Source: Nocardiopsis sp. ATB16-24 (GTDB lineage Bacteria; Actinomycetota; Actinomycetes; Streptosporangiales; Streptosporangiaceae). Taken from it: DNA of 64,000 nucleotides. The notes under the pieces were generated by a model. It worked only from the letters and a program-made list of their open reading frames with translations. It was not told where the DNA came from and did not search any database. Both the position numbers and the translations under genes were made by a program. Location of the stretch: NCBI RefSeq assembly GCF_030271535.1, contig NZ_JASCXJ010000012.1:107181-171180 (forward strand). Direction: 5' to 3'. Shown one piece after another: positions 1 through 9,163 of this stretch (the stretch's first letter is position 1; every line of letters starts with the position of its first letter).

Positions 1-32
1 GTTCCGCACTCCTCCCCGTATCTGGAAGGCCC

Positions 33-1346
33 ATGGCGCCCACTCCCACCGCGCCCGAGGAGCCCACCGGCGCCCCCTCCGGCGGCGCACGCACCCCCTC
101 GTCGGCCCCCGATCCCGCACTGGTCCTGCCCCAGGTGAGTGGTCGACACGAAAGCCTGGACGGCATCCGCGCCATGGCCGCCATGATGGTCCTGGTCTTC
201 CACGTGGCGACCGAGACCGGTGACTCCCTGGCGCCCGGGGTGGTCGGCGGGCTGCTCTCCGCCTTCGACCTGGCCGTGCCCCTGTTCTTCGCCCTGTCCG
301 GGGTCCTGCTGTACAGGCCCTGGGCCCGTGCCGCCCTGTCCGGGGTGCGCGGGCCGCGTGCCCGTCCCTACCTGTGGCGCCGTGCCGCGCGCGTGTTCCC
401 CGCCTACTGGTTGGTGGCCGTGGTGGCGCTGCTCGTCTACTCCCAGGAGGAGATCGGCTCGCCCAGGTACTGGTGGGAGGTCCTGAGCCTGACCTTCGTC
501 TTCGACACCGACCCCTCCTGGGTGGGCACCGGCCCCTACGGCCTGGGCCAGATGTGGAGTCTGTCGGTGGAGGTGAGCTTCTACCTGCTGCTGCCGCTGT
601 TCGGTCTGGTCCTGGCCCTGTGGGCACGCCGGGGCGGGGACGTGGACGCCCGCGGCAGACGCTTGCTCACCGGCTTGCTCGTGCTGGCCGTGCTGGGTCT
701 GGCCGCACTGGTCCCGCAGTTCTATCCCGAGCCCCGCGAGTACATGCACGCCTGGCTCCCCCGGGCCATGGGGCTGTTCGCGGCGGGGATGGCGTTGGCC
801 GTGCTCTCGGAGTGGGCCTGGCGCGAACCCGGCCCGGACGGTCCGGTGCGCCGTCTGTGCCGGACCATCGCGGCCTCCCCGGGGTTGTGCTGGCTGGTCG
901 CGGGCGGATTCCTGGCCCTCAACGCCACCGACGCCACCGGTGGCCGTTTCATCGGCTCCGGCGACATCTGGACCTCGGCGGTGGACTCCCTGACGGGAAT
1001 CGGCTTCGCCTTCTTCGTGATCGCGCCCGCCGCGCTGGCCCCCCGCCCCACCTCACCGCCGCTTCCGCTGCGGCGGCTCTCCGCGTGGCGGGGTGGCCGG
1101 TGGCTGGACACGCTGCTGCGGCACCGGGTGTGCCAGTTCCTCGCGAGGATCTCCTACGGCGTGTTCCTGTGGCAGTTCATGGTGCTGTACCTGTGGCGCG
1201 ACTTCACCGGCCAGGAGATCTTCACCGGTTCCTTCTGGCTGGACGTGGTGCCCGTGACCCTCGGGACGATCCTGCTGGCCATGGCCACCCACCGATGGGT
1301 GGAGGAACCCTGCCGCCGTTGGTCCCGCAAGTTCTTCCGAACCTAG
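33..1346 (+). CDS. Membrane acyltransferase (acyltransferase 3 family)
   Basis: This 437-residue integral membrane protein has about ten hydrophobic segments. Family signature: an Arg-X10-His motif lies at R46 to H57 inside the first helix, after LDGIR. The acyltransferase 3 family moves acyl groups (often acetyl) from the cytoplasm onto exported sugars, glycolipids or cell-wall polymers; the substrate cannot be read from the sequence. The ~35-residue N-terminal tail is Pro/Ala-rich and probably cytoplasmic. The ATG follows a GGAAGG Shine-Dalgarno-like stretch by a few bases. It converges on the next membrane protein gene, and the neighbouring methyltransferases suggest a surface-glycan role (inference). 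Confidence 0.88.
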   Translation: MAPTPTAPEEPTGAPSGGARTPSSAPDPALVLPQVSGRHESLDGIRAMAAMMVLVFHVATETGDSLAPGVVGGLLSAFDLAVPLFFALSGVLLYRPWARAALSGVRGPRARPYLWRRAARVFPAYWLVAVVALLVYSQEEIGSPRYWWEVLSLTFVFDTDPSWVGTGPYGLGQMWSLSVEVSFYLLLPLFGLVLALWARRGGDVDARGRRLLTGLLVLAVLGLAALVPQFYPEPREYMHAWLPRAMGLFAAGMALAVLSEWAWREPGPDGPVRRLCRTIAASPGLCWLVAGGFLALNATDATGGRFIGSGDIWTSAVDSLTGIGFAFFVIAPAALAPRPTSPPLPLRRLSAWRGGRWLDTLLRHRVCQFLARISYGVFLWQFMVLYLWRDFTGQEIFTGSFWLDVVPVTLGTILLAMATHRWVEEPCRRWSRKFFRT

Positions 1347-1406
1347 CCGAGCGCGGCCCGCGCCCGCTCGCGGACCCGGGGCGCGCCCGCCCGGGCCCCG
1401 TGCTCC

Positions 1407-3455
1407 TCAGTCCCCCGTCGCGCGCCCGTCCTCCTCCGAGGCCCAGGGGTCACCCTCCACGGTCGGCTCCATCTGACCTATCGACACCCAGCTCAGGCAC
1501 AGCCCTCCCCGGTCCTCCTCGTCCTGGGGCACGAACACCGACAACTGCTCTCCGACCGCGCCCGCCGGCACATACCAGGTGCCGTTCTCCGACGCCGCGG
1601 GCAGCTCCACCTCGATCCAGTCGTCGCCCACCGCCACGACCACGTCGACGTCCTCCTCGGACGTGTAGCCCAGGGAGACGATCTGGTCCGAACCGCCGTC
1701 CGCGCGCACCGGCCAGGACATGAGCCCCTCCCAGGGCTCCAGGCAGTCGTCGGCCGGGCCCGGGGCGAACATGTAGCCGCCCTCCGAGGGCCGGGCCGGG
1801 ACCAGGTAGCCCGCGTCGTTGAACACGTACGCGGTGTCGGACTCCTCGGGGTCGACCATCCTGCGGGCGACCTCGGGCGAGGCCAGCGGCGGCAACACCC
1901 AGGAGCTCAGGCGACGTTGACCGTTCCACTCCAGCACCACGTCCTCGGGGACCGGACGCGCGTACAGGCCGCCCTCCTCGGGCACGTCCGTCAGCGCCGC
2001 CCGCACGGTGTCCAGGTACCAGTGGAGACGGTCTCCGCTCAGGGTCTGGGCGTAGGCGTACGTGGAGTGGCCCGCGGCCGCCGCGTACACCACCGTCGCC
2101 AGCACCGCGGCCGTCCGAGCGCCACGCCGGGGCCGCACCCGGTAGGGCCCGACCGCGGTCTTCGCCCCCTCTCCCGCACCGCCGACCAGGGATCTGGCCC
2201 GCTCCTCCCGGGTGGGCAGGTAGGCCAGGGCCAGACACAGGGCGAACACCAGGGCCGCGTCCGCCACGTACCGGGGATCGGTGGCGGCCACGTCCTGGAA
2301 GCGCCCTCGCGCGATGATCGTCGGGACGATGTCCACGACCACCACATAACCCAGCAGCAACACCCAGGGCCGCCACGATCCGCGCCGGAACCACAGGCCG
2401 GTCAGCACGATCACCGCGAACACCGCCCAGGCGCCCAACACCACCACACCGCGCGGATCGATCAGACCGCCGGTCGGGGTGACCGGCCCCCATTCGAGGG
2501 GACCGCCCAGGGCACCGACCGGGAAGACCTCGGTGAGCAGTCCGCGCAACATCGTCAGCGCGGGCCGCGCCTCGGGCACCCCCGCTCCCTCTCCACCCTC
2601 CGAGGCGCGCATCCGCACGAGGTAGAACACCGTGTAGGCGACGAAGAGACCGGCCATCGCCGCCCAGAACGGCCGATGCAGCCTCCAGGCGCGGCGGGCC
2701 CCCGCGACCACCCCTCCCGGGTAGAGGTGGGCGACCGCCACTCCGAACAGCAGCAAAGGCAGGAACATCGCCTTGACCGTGAACGCCATGCCGAAGACCA
2801 CCGCGCCACCCGCCCACCAGGCGGCGCGGGGATCTTCGGTGCGCAGGTGGCGCACGGTCCACAGCAGGGCGAGCACCATGGCGAGTTGGAAGGGGACCGC
2901 GTTGAGCGCCGCCGACCACCAGCCCAGGACGGGCACCGTCAGCGGGGCCAACGCGTACACCGTCAGCGGGATCAGCAGGGCCCGGCGACGACCGAACAGC
3001 ACCCACAGCAGACGGAGGAGACCGAGCAGCGCGGCGGCCTGGAAGGCCAGCATGGAACCCGCGCTGAACCACCACTCGTAGGGCCACAACGTGGTCTGGA
3101 GATAGACGAGGAACAGGGCGCCCGGCATCAGGTGCCCCTTGTGCAGGGTGAACAGGTACTCCGGACTCAGGGTGCCCGCGTAGGCGGAGGCGAAGAACAG
3201 GTAGTCGTCCTCGACGAAGTAGGACTCGCTCAGAACGTACGCGCGCAGCCCCACGGCCACCGCGACCACCACAAGCCCCGCCAGTACAAGGCGATCACTC
3301 GCCAGCCGGCGGGTCGCGACCCCCACCGTACGCAGTCGCTCCCCGAGAGCGGGGCCCTCCTCCTCGATCTCGGAGTCCGAAGGTCGTACCCTTACCGCGG
3401 CGGATGTCTCCGGGGCCTTGGGACCCTCACTCGCCGTAGGGGGGACAGGCGGCAT
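1407..3455 (-). CDS. Polytopic membrane protein, GT-C glycosyltransferase-like
   Basis: This 682-residue protein has about 11 predicted membrane helices, then a ~200-residue soluble C-terminal part. An acidic pair (D83-D84, in VEDDYLF) sits in the first predicted extracytoplasmic loop, where GT-C glycosyltransferases carry catalytic or metal-binding acids. That resemblance is positional only, so the function stays open. A longer frame exists upstream, but the ATG at 3455 is preferred because GGGAGG lies just upstream. It is transcribed divergently from the methyltransferase pair, with about 170 bases between them. A role in decorating a surface polysaccharide would fit the neighbours (inference). 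Confidence 0.7.
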   Translation of the reverse strand: MPPVPPTASEGPKAPETSAAVRVRPSDSEIEEEGPALGERLRTVGVATRRLASDRLVLAGLVVVAVAVGLRAYVLSESYFVEDDYLFFASAYAGTLSPEYLFTLHKGHLMPGALFLVYLQTTLWPYEWWFSAGSMLAFQAAALLGLLRLLWVLFGRRRALLIPLTVYALAPLTVPVLGWWSAALNAVPFQLAMVLALLWTVRHLRTEDPRAAWWAGGAVVFGMAFTVKAMFLPLLLFGVAVAHLYPGGVVAGARRAWRLHRPFWAAMAGLFVAYTVFYLVRMRASEGGEGAGVPEARPALTMLRGLLTEVFPVGALGGPLEWGPVTPTGGLIDPRGVVVLGAWAVFAVIVLTGLWFRRGSWRPWVLLLGYVVVVDIVPTIIARGRFQDVAATDPRYVADAALVFALCLALAYLPTREERARSLVGGAGEGAKTAVGPYRVRPRRGARTAAVLATVVYAAAAGHSTYAYAQTLSGDRLHWYLDTVRAALTDVPEEGGLYARPVPEDVVLEWNGQRRLSSWVLPPLASPEVARRMVDPEESDTAYVFNDAGYLVPARPSEGGYMFAPGPADDCLEPWEGLMSWPVRADGGSDQIVSLGYTSEEDVDVVVAVGDDWIEVELPAASENGTWYVPAGAVGEQLSVFVPQDEEDRGGLCLSWVSIGQMEPTVEGDPWASEEDGRATGD

Positions 3456-3628
3456 AGATTCCCTCCCGCCGCAGGTTGGCCAACCCGGAAGATGGGTGCC
3501 AGAATACAACACGTTCCACTTTCTTCCCCGGCCCTTACCGCAGGCCTTCCGGCTTTGCACGATCAGAACAGGAACATGATTCACCTTCGTGTCCCGCCGG
3601 GGTCGTGAGCACCGTGGAGGTGAGGCCG

Positions 3629-4363
3629 GTGGGACTCGAACAGGTACGCCGGGACTGGACCCGGCTGGGTTCCACCGAGCCCCTGTGGGCGGTGTGCGTG
3701 GACCCGCAGAAGCGGGACGGAGGCTGGGACGACGACGAGTTCCTCGCCTCGGGCCGAGCCGACATCGATCCGGCCGTGGCCCGATTGGAGGAACTGGGCA
3801 TCCGCCCGGACGGCGGCCGTGTCCTGGACTTCGGCTGTGGCGCGGGACGGCTGTCCAACGCGTTGGCCGCCCACTTCGACGAGGTCGTGGGGGTGGACAT
3901 CTCCGCGCCGATGCTGGCCGAGGCCCGCCGTCTGGACCGCTCCGGTGGCCGGATCACCTTCGCGCTGAACGAGCGCCCCGACCTGTCGATGTTCGAGGAC
4001 GACTCCTTCGACCTCGTCTACACCGACCTCGTCCTGCAACACCTGCCTCCCGAGCTGGCCGAGGGTTACGTACGCGAGTTCGCGCGGGTGGTACGCCCCG
4101 GCGGCGCGATGGTGCTGGGTGTGCCCGAGTCCGAGCGGCGCACCTTCAAGGGGATGGTGTTCCGGTACGCCCCCTGGCCGCTGATCGCCCTGGCCCAGCG
4201 CGTGCTGCTGCGCTATCCGGCACCGATGCGGATGCACACCCTGCGTACCGAGAGGGTCGCCGCGCTGGTCCCCGAGGGCCGGATCGTCGCCTCCGACGAG
4301 TACTGGGGCGGGGACCACTGGCGCCATCTGCGCCACTACGTGGTGGTGGAGGAGGGACGATGA
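3629..4363 (+). CDS. Class I SAM-dependent methyltransferase
   Basis: This protein has about 244 residues. Motif I (VLDFGCGAG, about residues 65-73) begins a Rossmann-type SAM site. It is followed by the acidic end of strand 2 (VVGVDIS), DLVYTDLVLQHL, and a VRPGG motif, as in the methyltransferase 11/25 groups. The GTG at 3629 is chosen because GGAGGTGAGG (3616-3625) is correctly spaced. GTG codons at 3605 and 3614 are in-frame alternatives. The stop overlaps the next gene's start (ATGA at 4360-4363), so the two are almost certainly translationally coupled. The substrate is unknown; a small molecule or sugar is typical. Confidence 0.85.
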   Translation: MGLEQVRRDWTRLGSTEPLWAVCVDPQKRDGGWDDDEFLASGRADIDPAVARLEELGIRPDGGRVLDFGCGAGRLSNALAAHFDEVVGVDISAPMLAEARRLDRSGGRITFALNERPDLSMFEDDSFDLVYTDLVLQHLPPELAEGYVREFARVVRPGGAMVLGVPESERRTFKGMVFRYAPWPLIALAQRVLLRYPAPMRMHTLRTERVAALVPEGRIVASDEYWGGDHWRHLRHYVVVEEGR

Positions 4364-5151
4364 CCTCCTCCGTGCCCCGCTCCGACGGCACCGTGGCCTT
4401 TCGCGCCACACTGGGCCGGTCGGTGGGGCTGTTCAACGCCTTCCGTCGGGAGCAGAGCGACCCCGCCCACTTCTACGGCACGTTGGCGAGGGACACCGTC
4501 GCGCAACTGCGCTCCTACACCCCCCTGCGGGGAAGGCTCGTGGCCGACGTGGGCGGTGGCCCCGGTTATTTCGCCGACGAACTGCGCGCCGCCGGTGCGC
4601 GTTGCCTGTGCGTGGACTCCGACGCCCACGAGATGAGACTGCACGGACGCGCGGCGGACGTCCACGGCGTCCAGGGCAGCGCGCTGGACCTGCCGCTGCG
4701 CAGCGACTCGGTGGATGTGTGCTTCTCCTCCAACGTGCTGGAACATGTGCCGGACCGCGTCCGGATGGCCGACGAGATGGTGCGGGTGACCCGGCCGGGC
4801 GGGCTGGTGTACCTGTCGTACACGCTGTGGCTGTCGCCGTGGGGCGGGCACGAGACCTCGCCGTGGCACTACCTGGGCGGCGCCTACGCCGCCGAACGGT
4901 TCGCACGCAGGCACGGACGTCGGCCCAAGAACGACTTCGGCAACACCATGTACGCCGCGTACGCCAAGGAGATGCTGCGGTGGGTCCGCCGACGCACCGA
5001 TGTGGACCCCGTGGACATCCGCCCTCGTTACCTGCCCGGATGGGCCAAACCGATCGTGCACGTCCCCCTGCTGCGCGAGATCGTCACGTGGAACCTGCTG
5101 TTGGTGCTGCGCAAGCGCGGGGAGCACGCACCCGGACCTCCCACCCCCTGA
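4360..5151 (+). CDS. Class I SAM-dependent methyltransferase
   Basis: This 263-residue protein has a glycine-rich SAM motif (VADVGGGPGYF, near residues 60-70), an acidic strand-2 end (CVDSD), the post-I segment SSNVLEHV and VTRPGG. These place it in the methyltransferase 11-like group. Its ATG overlaps the upstream methyltransferase stop by four bases. The His/Trp-rich middle (SPWGGHETSPWHYLGG) recalls methyltransferases found in actinobacterial glycan clusters; that is recollection, not proof. Two adjacent, non-identical methyltransferases suggest successive methylation of one product. The C-terminus ends in a short Arg/Lys-rich hydrophobic stretch. Confidence 0.85.
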   Translation: MTSSVPRSDGTVAFRATLGRSVGLFNAFRREQSDPAHFYGTLARDTVAQLRSYTPLRGRLVADVGGGPGYFADELRAAGARCLCVDSDAHEMRLHGRAADVHGVQGSALDLPLRSDSVDVCFSSNVLEHVPDRVRMADEMVRVTRPGGLVYLSYTLWLSPWGGHETSPWHYLGGAYAAERFARRHGRRPKNDFGNTMYAAYAKEMLRWVRRRTDVDPVDIRPRYLPGWAKPIVHVPLLREIVTWNLLLVLRKRGEHAPGPPTP

Positions 5152-5186
5152 CCGCGTGTCCGGTGGACGCGGGGCGCTCGGAATCC

Positions 5187-6449
5187 TCATCGGTCCGGGG
5201 TGAGGAAGAGCGCTCCGATCACACGGCCATCGGCCTCGGCGACCGTGAACGTCCAACCGCCCACGGTGACCTCCTCCCCCGGCCCGTCGGGGATGTGGCC
5301 GAGCAGGACCAGGACCATTCCGGCGATGGTGACGTAGCTTCCCTCCGGCCGGTCGGTGAGGACGACTCCGAGGTCCTCCAGTTCGTGGACGGGATAGGAG
5401 CCGGGAAGTCGCAGGGCACCGTCCTCCAGACGTGTGGGGACGGCCTCCGTCGTGTCGGTCTCGTCATAGATCTCACCGACGACCTCCTCCAGCAGGTCCT
5501 CCAGACTGACGATGCCGCTGACACCCCCGCTCTCACCGATCACGACGGCCAACTGCTGACGCTCCATGGTCATCCGGTGCAGTGCCGAGGAGACCGTCAA
5601 GGAGACGGGCAGCAGAAGCGGCTTGCGGGCCAGGCCCCCCGCCTCGCCCTCGCCCCGGATCAGGTCGGACCAGTGCACGACCCCCACGACGTCGTCCACG
5701 TCTCCGTCGACCACCGGGGCACGGGAGTGACCGTGTTCGGCGAGCAGCAGGGCCGCCTCCCTCGCGGGTGTACCGGCCGGAACCGTGTCCACCTCGGGAC
5801 GTGGAACCAGGACCTGACGCAGTGTCCGCTCGGTGATGTCGAAGGCGCCCGACAGAATGGTGCGCTGCTCGGCTGTCATACCGCCCTGGGTCGCGATCAT
5901 GTCACGCAGCTCCTCCTGGGTGGTCTCCTCCCGGTCACCCCGGGGGTCCACCCCGCCCAGGCGGACGACCAGGTCGGTGGAGACGCTGAGCAGCCACACC
6001 ACGGGCCGGGAGAGCACGGCCAACGCGTCGAGCGGCCGGGCCACGAGCAGCGCCCAGGACTCGGCGCGCTGCATGGCGATGCGTTTGGGGGCCAACTCCC
6101 CCAGGACCAGGGTGGCGAAGGTGAGCACGATGGTGACCAGGACGACCGAGACCGGGGCCGCGTAGGAACCGAGGAAACCCAACGGCTCGACCAGGGGCCG
6201 GGCCAGGGAGACGGCCGCGGTGGCGGAGGCGAGGAATCCGGCGAGGGTGATGCCGATCTGGATGGTGGCCAGGAACCGGTTGGGATCACGGGCCAGCCTG
6301 GCCACCGCACGACCCCCCGGCCCTTGCCCCTCCAGCCGTCTGATCTGCCCCTCCCGCAGGGTGATCAACGCGATCTCACTGCCCGCGAACACGGCGTTGG
6401 CCACGATCAGGACCAGCACGAGGCCGATCTGGACCTCGTAGCCCTCCAT
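5187..6449 (-). CDS. CNNM/CorC-type membrane protein with CBS pair (HlyC-like)
   Basis: This 420-residue protein has an N-terminal DUF21 domain with four hydrophobic segments (about residues 1-190), a CBS pair (about 205-320) and a C-terminal CorC/HlyC transporter-associated domain (about 335-415). The family is linked to magnesium or other divalent-cation homeostasis, and the name 'hemolysin' is historical. The CBS pair probably binds adenine nucleotide (family knowledge). The start is placed at the ATG at 6449, just before EVQIGLVLVLIV, which opens the first helix. The upstream in-frame residues look non-coding. It is convergent with the methyltransferase pair, 35 bases away. Confidence 0.9.
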   Translation of the reverse strand: MEGYEVQIGLVLVLIVANAVFAGSEIALITLREGQIRRLEGQGPGGRAVARLARDPNRFLATIQIGITLAGFLASATAAVSLARPLVEPLGFLGSYAAPVSVVLVTIVLTFATLVLGELAPKRIAMQRAESWALLVARPLDALAVLSRPVVWLLSVSTDLVVRLGGVDPRGDREETTQEELRDMIATQGGMTAEQRTILSGAFDITERTLRQVLVPRPEVDTVPAGTPAREAALLLAEHGHSRAPVVDGDVDDVVGVVHWSDLIRGEGEAGGLARKPLLLPVSLTVSSALHRMTMERQQLAVVIGESGGVSGIVSLEDLLEEVVGEIYDETDTTEAVPTRLEDGALRLPGSYPVHELEDLGVVLTDRPEGSYVTIAGMVLVLLGHIPDGPGEEVTVGGWTFTVAEADGRVIGALFLTPDR

Positions 6450-6936
6450 GGGATTCCCCCAGATCGACTGTAGACGCCCGAAACAGGAGGTTCCTTCCCC
6501 CAGACCCACGAACCACACACCGGACGAGGTCGGATCACCGCCTCCGGAGCGGACGTGGCGCCCGTCCCCCGCCGCCTTCCCCGCTCACGTCCGAGGTGTC
6601 CGAGAGCCGTGCGCGCCTCGCTCCGGCCTCTCCGGAGCCCTGCGCGGAGAGCGCGCGTGAGGTCCCGGTCCCGCGCAGGGGCGTTCTCGGCGCTCCAGCT
6701 CGATGCCGGCCCTCTGCGCCGACCCCGGCTCCTCCCGAGTGAGCGGCGCGGCGATCGGCGCACCTCCACCACACGCCGTCCTCGTGGCCGTCTTCCGCTC
6801 CCCTCCACGTCGTGCGGCCCGCCTAGATGTGATGCCCCGGTGAGAAGAGGGGCCCGTGGTGAACGCGAACGCCCGGCCTGGGTCGTCCCTGGCCGGGCGT
6901 TCGGGAATGGACGCGCGTGCGCGGTACCGGTCGGTA
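6450..6936. other. 487-base intergenic region
   Basis: It lies between the CNNM-type gene and the end of etfA. The right end holds the etfA terminator (6866-6903). The left part should contain the CNNM promoter, but I could not pick out convincing -35/-10 boxes. Open frames here have shadow-like Arg/Pro-rich composition and no family resemblance. Confidence 0.5.
6866..6903 (-). terminator. Terminator after etfA
   Basis: A perfect 13-base inverted repeat (6866-6878 and 6891-6903, core GCCCGGCC/GGCCGGGC) with a 12-base loop lies about 33 bases downstream of the etfA stop. There is no clear T-run, as is common in high-GC actinobacteria. Confidence 0.75.
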
Positions 6937-7881
6937 CTACTTGCGCTTCTTGATCTCCTCGGTCAGCTGCGGAGCCACGGTGTGCAGGTCGCCCACCACT
7001 CCGAAGTCGGCCAGCTCGAAGATCGGCGCCTCGGGGTCCTTGTTGATCGCGACGATGTTCTTCGCGGTCTGCATGCCCGCACGGTGCTGGATCGCGCCGG
7101 AGATGCCCAGGGCCACGTACAGGTTCGGGCTGACCGTCTTACCGGTCTGGCCGACCTGGAACTGGTTCGGGTACCAACCGGAGTCGACGGCGGCCCGAGA
7201 GGCGCCCACGGCCCCGCCCAGGACGTCGGCGAGGTTCTCGACGACGGAGAAGTCGTCGGAGCCGACACCGCGACCACCGGAGACCACGACCGCGGCCTCG
7301 GTGAGCTCGGGACGCTCGCCCTGCTCCTCGTGGACGCGCTCGATGACCTTGGCGGTCTTGGCGGCGTCGGAGACCTCCACCGACACGGCCTCCTCGGCGG
7401 CGGCGCCGGAGGAGGGCTCGGCCGGGATGGAGTTGGGACGTACGGCCACGACGGGCACACCGGTGCGCACCCGGGCGTGGGTGATGACGGAGCCACCGAA
7501 GATGCTGTGCTCGGCGACGACGTCGGCGTCGACGTCCACCACGTCGGTGAGCACGCCCGAGCCCAGCTTGACGGCGGTACGTCCCGCGATCTCCTTGTTC
7601 TCGGCGGTGGCCGAGACCAGGATCGCGGCGGCGCCCTTGTCCTGGGCGAGCTTGGTGAGCAGCTCGGCCTTGGGGGCGACCACGTGGTCGTTCAGTTCGG
7701 CGGAGGCCACGTAGACCTTCTCCGCGCCGTACTCCGCCAGCGTGGCCTTGCCCGACTCCACGCCGTCGCCGACCCACACGGCCGCGGGCTCGCCGATACG
7801 GCGGGCGGCGGTGAGCAGCTCGCTGGTGACCTTCTTGACCTGTCCGTCGACGTGGTCGACGAGGACGAGGACCTCAGCCAT
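6937..7881 (-). CDS. etfA: Electron transfer flavoprotein alpha subunit
   Basis: This 314-residue protein is the usual length for EtfA/FixB. The N-terminal domain starts [13 protein letters not shown]. The C-terminal FAD-binding domain carries [13 protein letters not shown] and [17 protein letters not shown], the classic ETF-alpha signature. With EtfB it accepts electrons from acyl-CoA and other dehydrogenases and passes them to the respiratory chain through an ETF dehydrogenase. The protein is cytoplasmic, as a heterodimer with one FAD and AMP. It follows etfB by 33 bases on the same strand and ends at a strong hairpin, so etfBA is a two-gene operon. Confidence 0.97.
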   Translation of the reverse strand: MAEVLVLVDHVDGQVKKVTSELLTAARRIGEPAAVWVGDGVESGKATLAEYGAEKVYVASAELNDHVVAPKAELLTKLAQDKGAAAILVSATAENKEIAGRTAVKLGSGVLTDVVDVDADVVAEHSIFGGSVITHARVRTGVPVVAVRPNSIPAEPSSGAAAEEAVSVEVSDAAKTAKVIERVHEEQGERPELTEAAVVVSGGRGVGSDDFSVVENLADVLGGAVGASRAAVDSGWYPNQFQVGQTGKTVSPNLYVALGISGAIQHRAGMQTAKNIVAINKDPEAPIFELADFGVVGDLHTVAPQLTEEIKKRK

Positions 7882-7914
7882 AATCCTTGAACCTTCCTGA
7901 GTCTCTCGCCGTAC

Positions 7915-8694
7915 CTACACGAACTTCTTCTCGACGAGGAATTCGGCGAGCTTGGTCCCGCCGTCGCCCTCGTCCTTGATGACCGTGCCGGCGGCACGCG
8001 GCGGCGCGTCGGCGAAGTCGACGGTCTCGGTGGTGGCGTTGGCCAGCCCCACCCGGGTCGTGTCGATGCCCGCGTCGGCGGCGGACTTCTTGTCGACCGG
8101 CTTCTTCTTCGCCTGCATGATGAGCTTGAAGGACGGGTAGCGGGGCTCGTTGATCTTCTCGACCACGGACACCACCGCCGGGAGCCGGGCTTCGACGACG
8201 TCGTAGCCGTAGTCGGTCTGACGCTGGATCCTGATGGTGTCGCCGTCGATGTCGACCTTGCGCGCGAAGGTGAGCTGCGGCAGCCCCAGGTACTCGGCCA
8301 GAGCGGCGCCGACGACGCCGGTACGGGCGTCGGTGGACTCCGAGCCCAGCACGACCACGTCGTACTCGATGCCGCCCAGGGCCTGCGCCAGGGCGTAGGC
8401 GCTCTGGAGCGCGTCCGAGCCGTGGATCGCCTCGTCGTTGACGAAGACGGCCTTGTCCGCACCCATGGACAGGGCCTTGCGGATGGAGTCGGTGGCCTGG
8501 TCCGGGCCCATCGTCAGGATGGTGACCTCGCCACCGTGCTTCTCCTTGAGCTGGAGAGCCTCTTCGATCGCGTACTCGTCGAGCTCGTTGATGACGCCGT
8601 CGGACGCTGCGCGGTCGAGCGTCTTGTCATCGGCGTTGAGCTTCCGCTCGGTCGCCGTGTCCGGGACCTGCTTGACCAAAACGACAATATTCAT
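7915..8694 (-). CDS. etfB: Electron transfer flavoprotein beta subunit
   Basis: This 259-residue EtfB/FixA begins NIVVLVKQVPDTATERKL, a diagnostic start. It contains the family stretch VVVLGSESTDARTGVVG and ends with a Lys-containing tail (EFLVEKKFV). EtfB binds AMP structurally and forms the recognition loop for partner dehydrogenases (family knowledge). The ATG at 8694 is chosen over a longer frame reaching 8844, because the extra residues are Arg-rich and unlike EtfB and GGGAGGT lies upstream. It is the first gene of etfBA; an operator-like palindrome lies about 155 bases upstream. Confidence 0.97.
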   Translation of the reverse strand: MNIVVLVKQVPDTATERKLNADDKTLDRAASDGVINELDEYAIEEALQLKEKHGGEVTILTMGPDQATDSIRKALSMGADKAVFVNDEAIHGSDALQSAYALAQALGGIEYDVVVLGSESTDARTGVVGAALAEYLGLPQLTFARKVDIDGDTIRIQRQTDYGYDVVEARLPAVVSVVEKINEPRYPSFKLIMQAKKKPVDKKSAADAGIDTTRVGLANATTETVDFADAPPRAAGTVIKDEGDGGTKLAEFLVEKKFV

Positions 8695-8848
8695 GGCCGG
8701 TGGCCGACCTCCCTGCACTCCATGATCCGCCGTGAGGCGGCCGGACGCTGGCGCGCCCCCTGATGCCAACAATGCCGAATGCCGTTCGGCCATCCGGCGG
8801 CGGGGCCGCCTTACGACCGGTCCCGCGATGTGCTCATGCCTCAAATGT

Positions 8849-8860
8849 TACTGGCTAGTA
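8849..8860. promoter_or_regulatory. TACT-N4-AGTA palindrome upstream of etfB (candidate operator)
   Basis: The site reads TACTGGCTAGTA. Its arms and 4-base centre resemble operators of TetR-type repressors of lipid catabolism. It lies about 155 bases upstream of etfB in a locally AT-richer patch. The regulator is unknown, and a 4-base-arm palindrome can arise by chance. Confidence 0.3.
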
Positions 8861-9064
8861 GCTTGGGGGCCAAGCCGCGGCCCCCGGTGTGACTGAGGCA
8901 ACCCTAACCATCTCCGTTCCATCGATCGCCACCACCCCGCCCTCCCGCGGTTCACCAGCGCCGACGTCGAACATGGGGGTCCTCGATGCCCGCTTTCCAC
9001 CCTAGTCGCAACGAGCTCCGTCGGAACCGGTCACACCACCGGTGGAGGTCCGTGAAAGCGAGGA

Positions 9065-9092
9065 CGCCCCCTTCCCGTGACGGGCGGGGGCG
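9065..9092 (-). terminator. Probable terminator after the Ser/Thr kinase
   Basis: An imperfect hairpin (CGCCCCC with GGGGGCG, and an inner CCCG with CGGG) lies about 70 bases downstream of the kinase stop. Confidence 0.5.
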
Positions 9093-9163
9093 CCGCGCTC
9101 CGGAGCCGTACGAGATCGGTCGGGCACCCTCGGGGAGGGCGGACACCACCGAACGGACGCGGA

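Larger units (their letters stand above)
8695..9163. other. 469-base intergenic region between kinase and etfB
   Basis: It carries the likely kinase terminator (9065-9092), an operator-like palindrome (8849-8860) and a short inverted repeat GCTTGG-ggg-CCAAGC (8861-8875). The etfB promoter should be in the left half. No protein-coding frame here is convincing. Confidence 0.5.
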
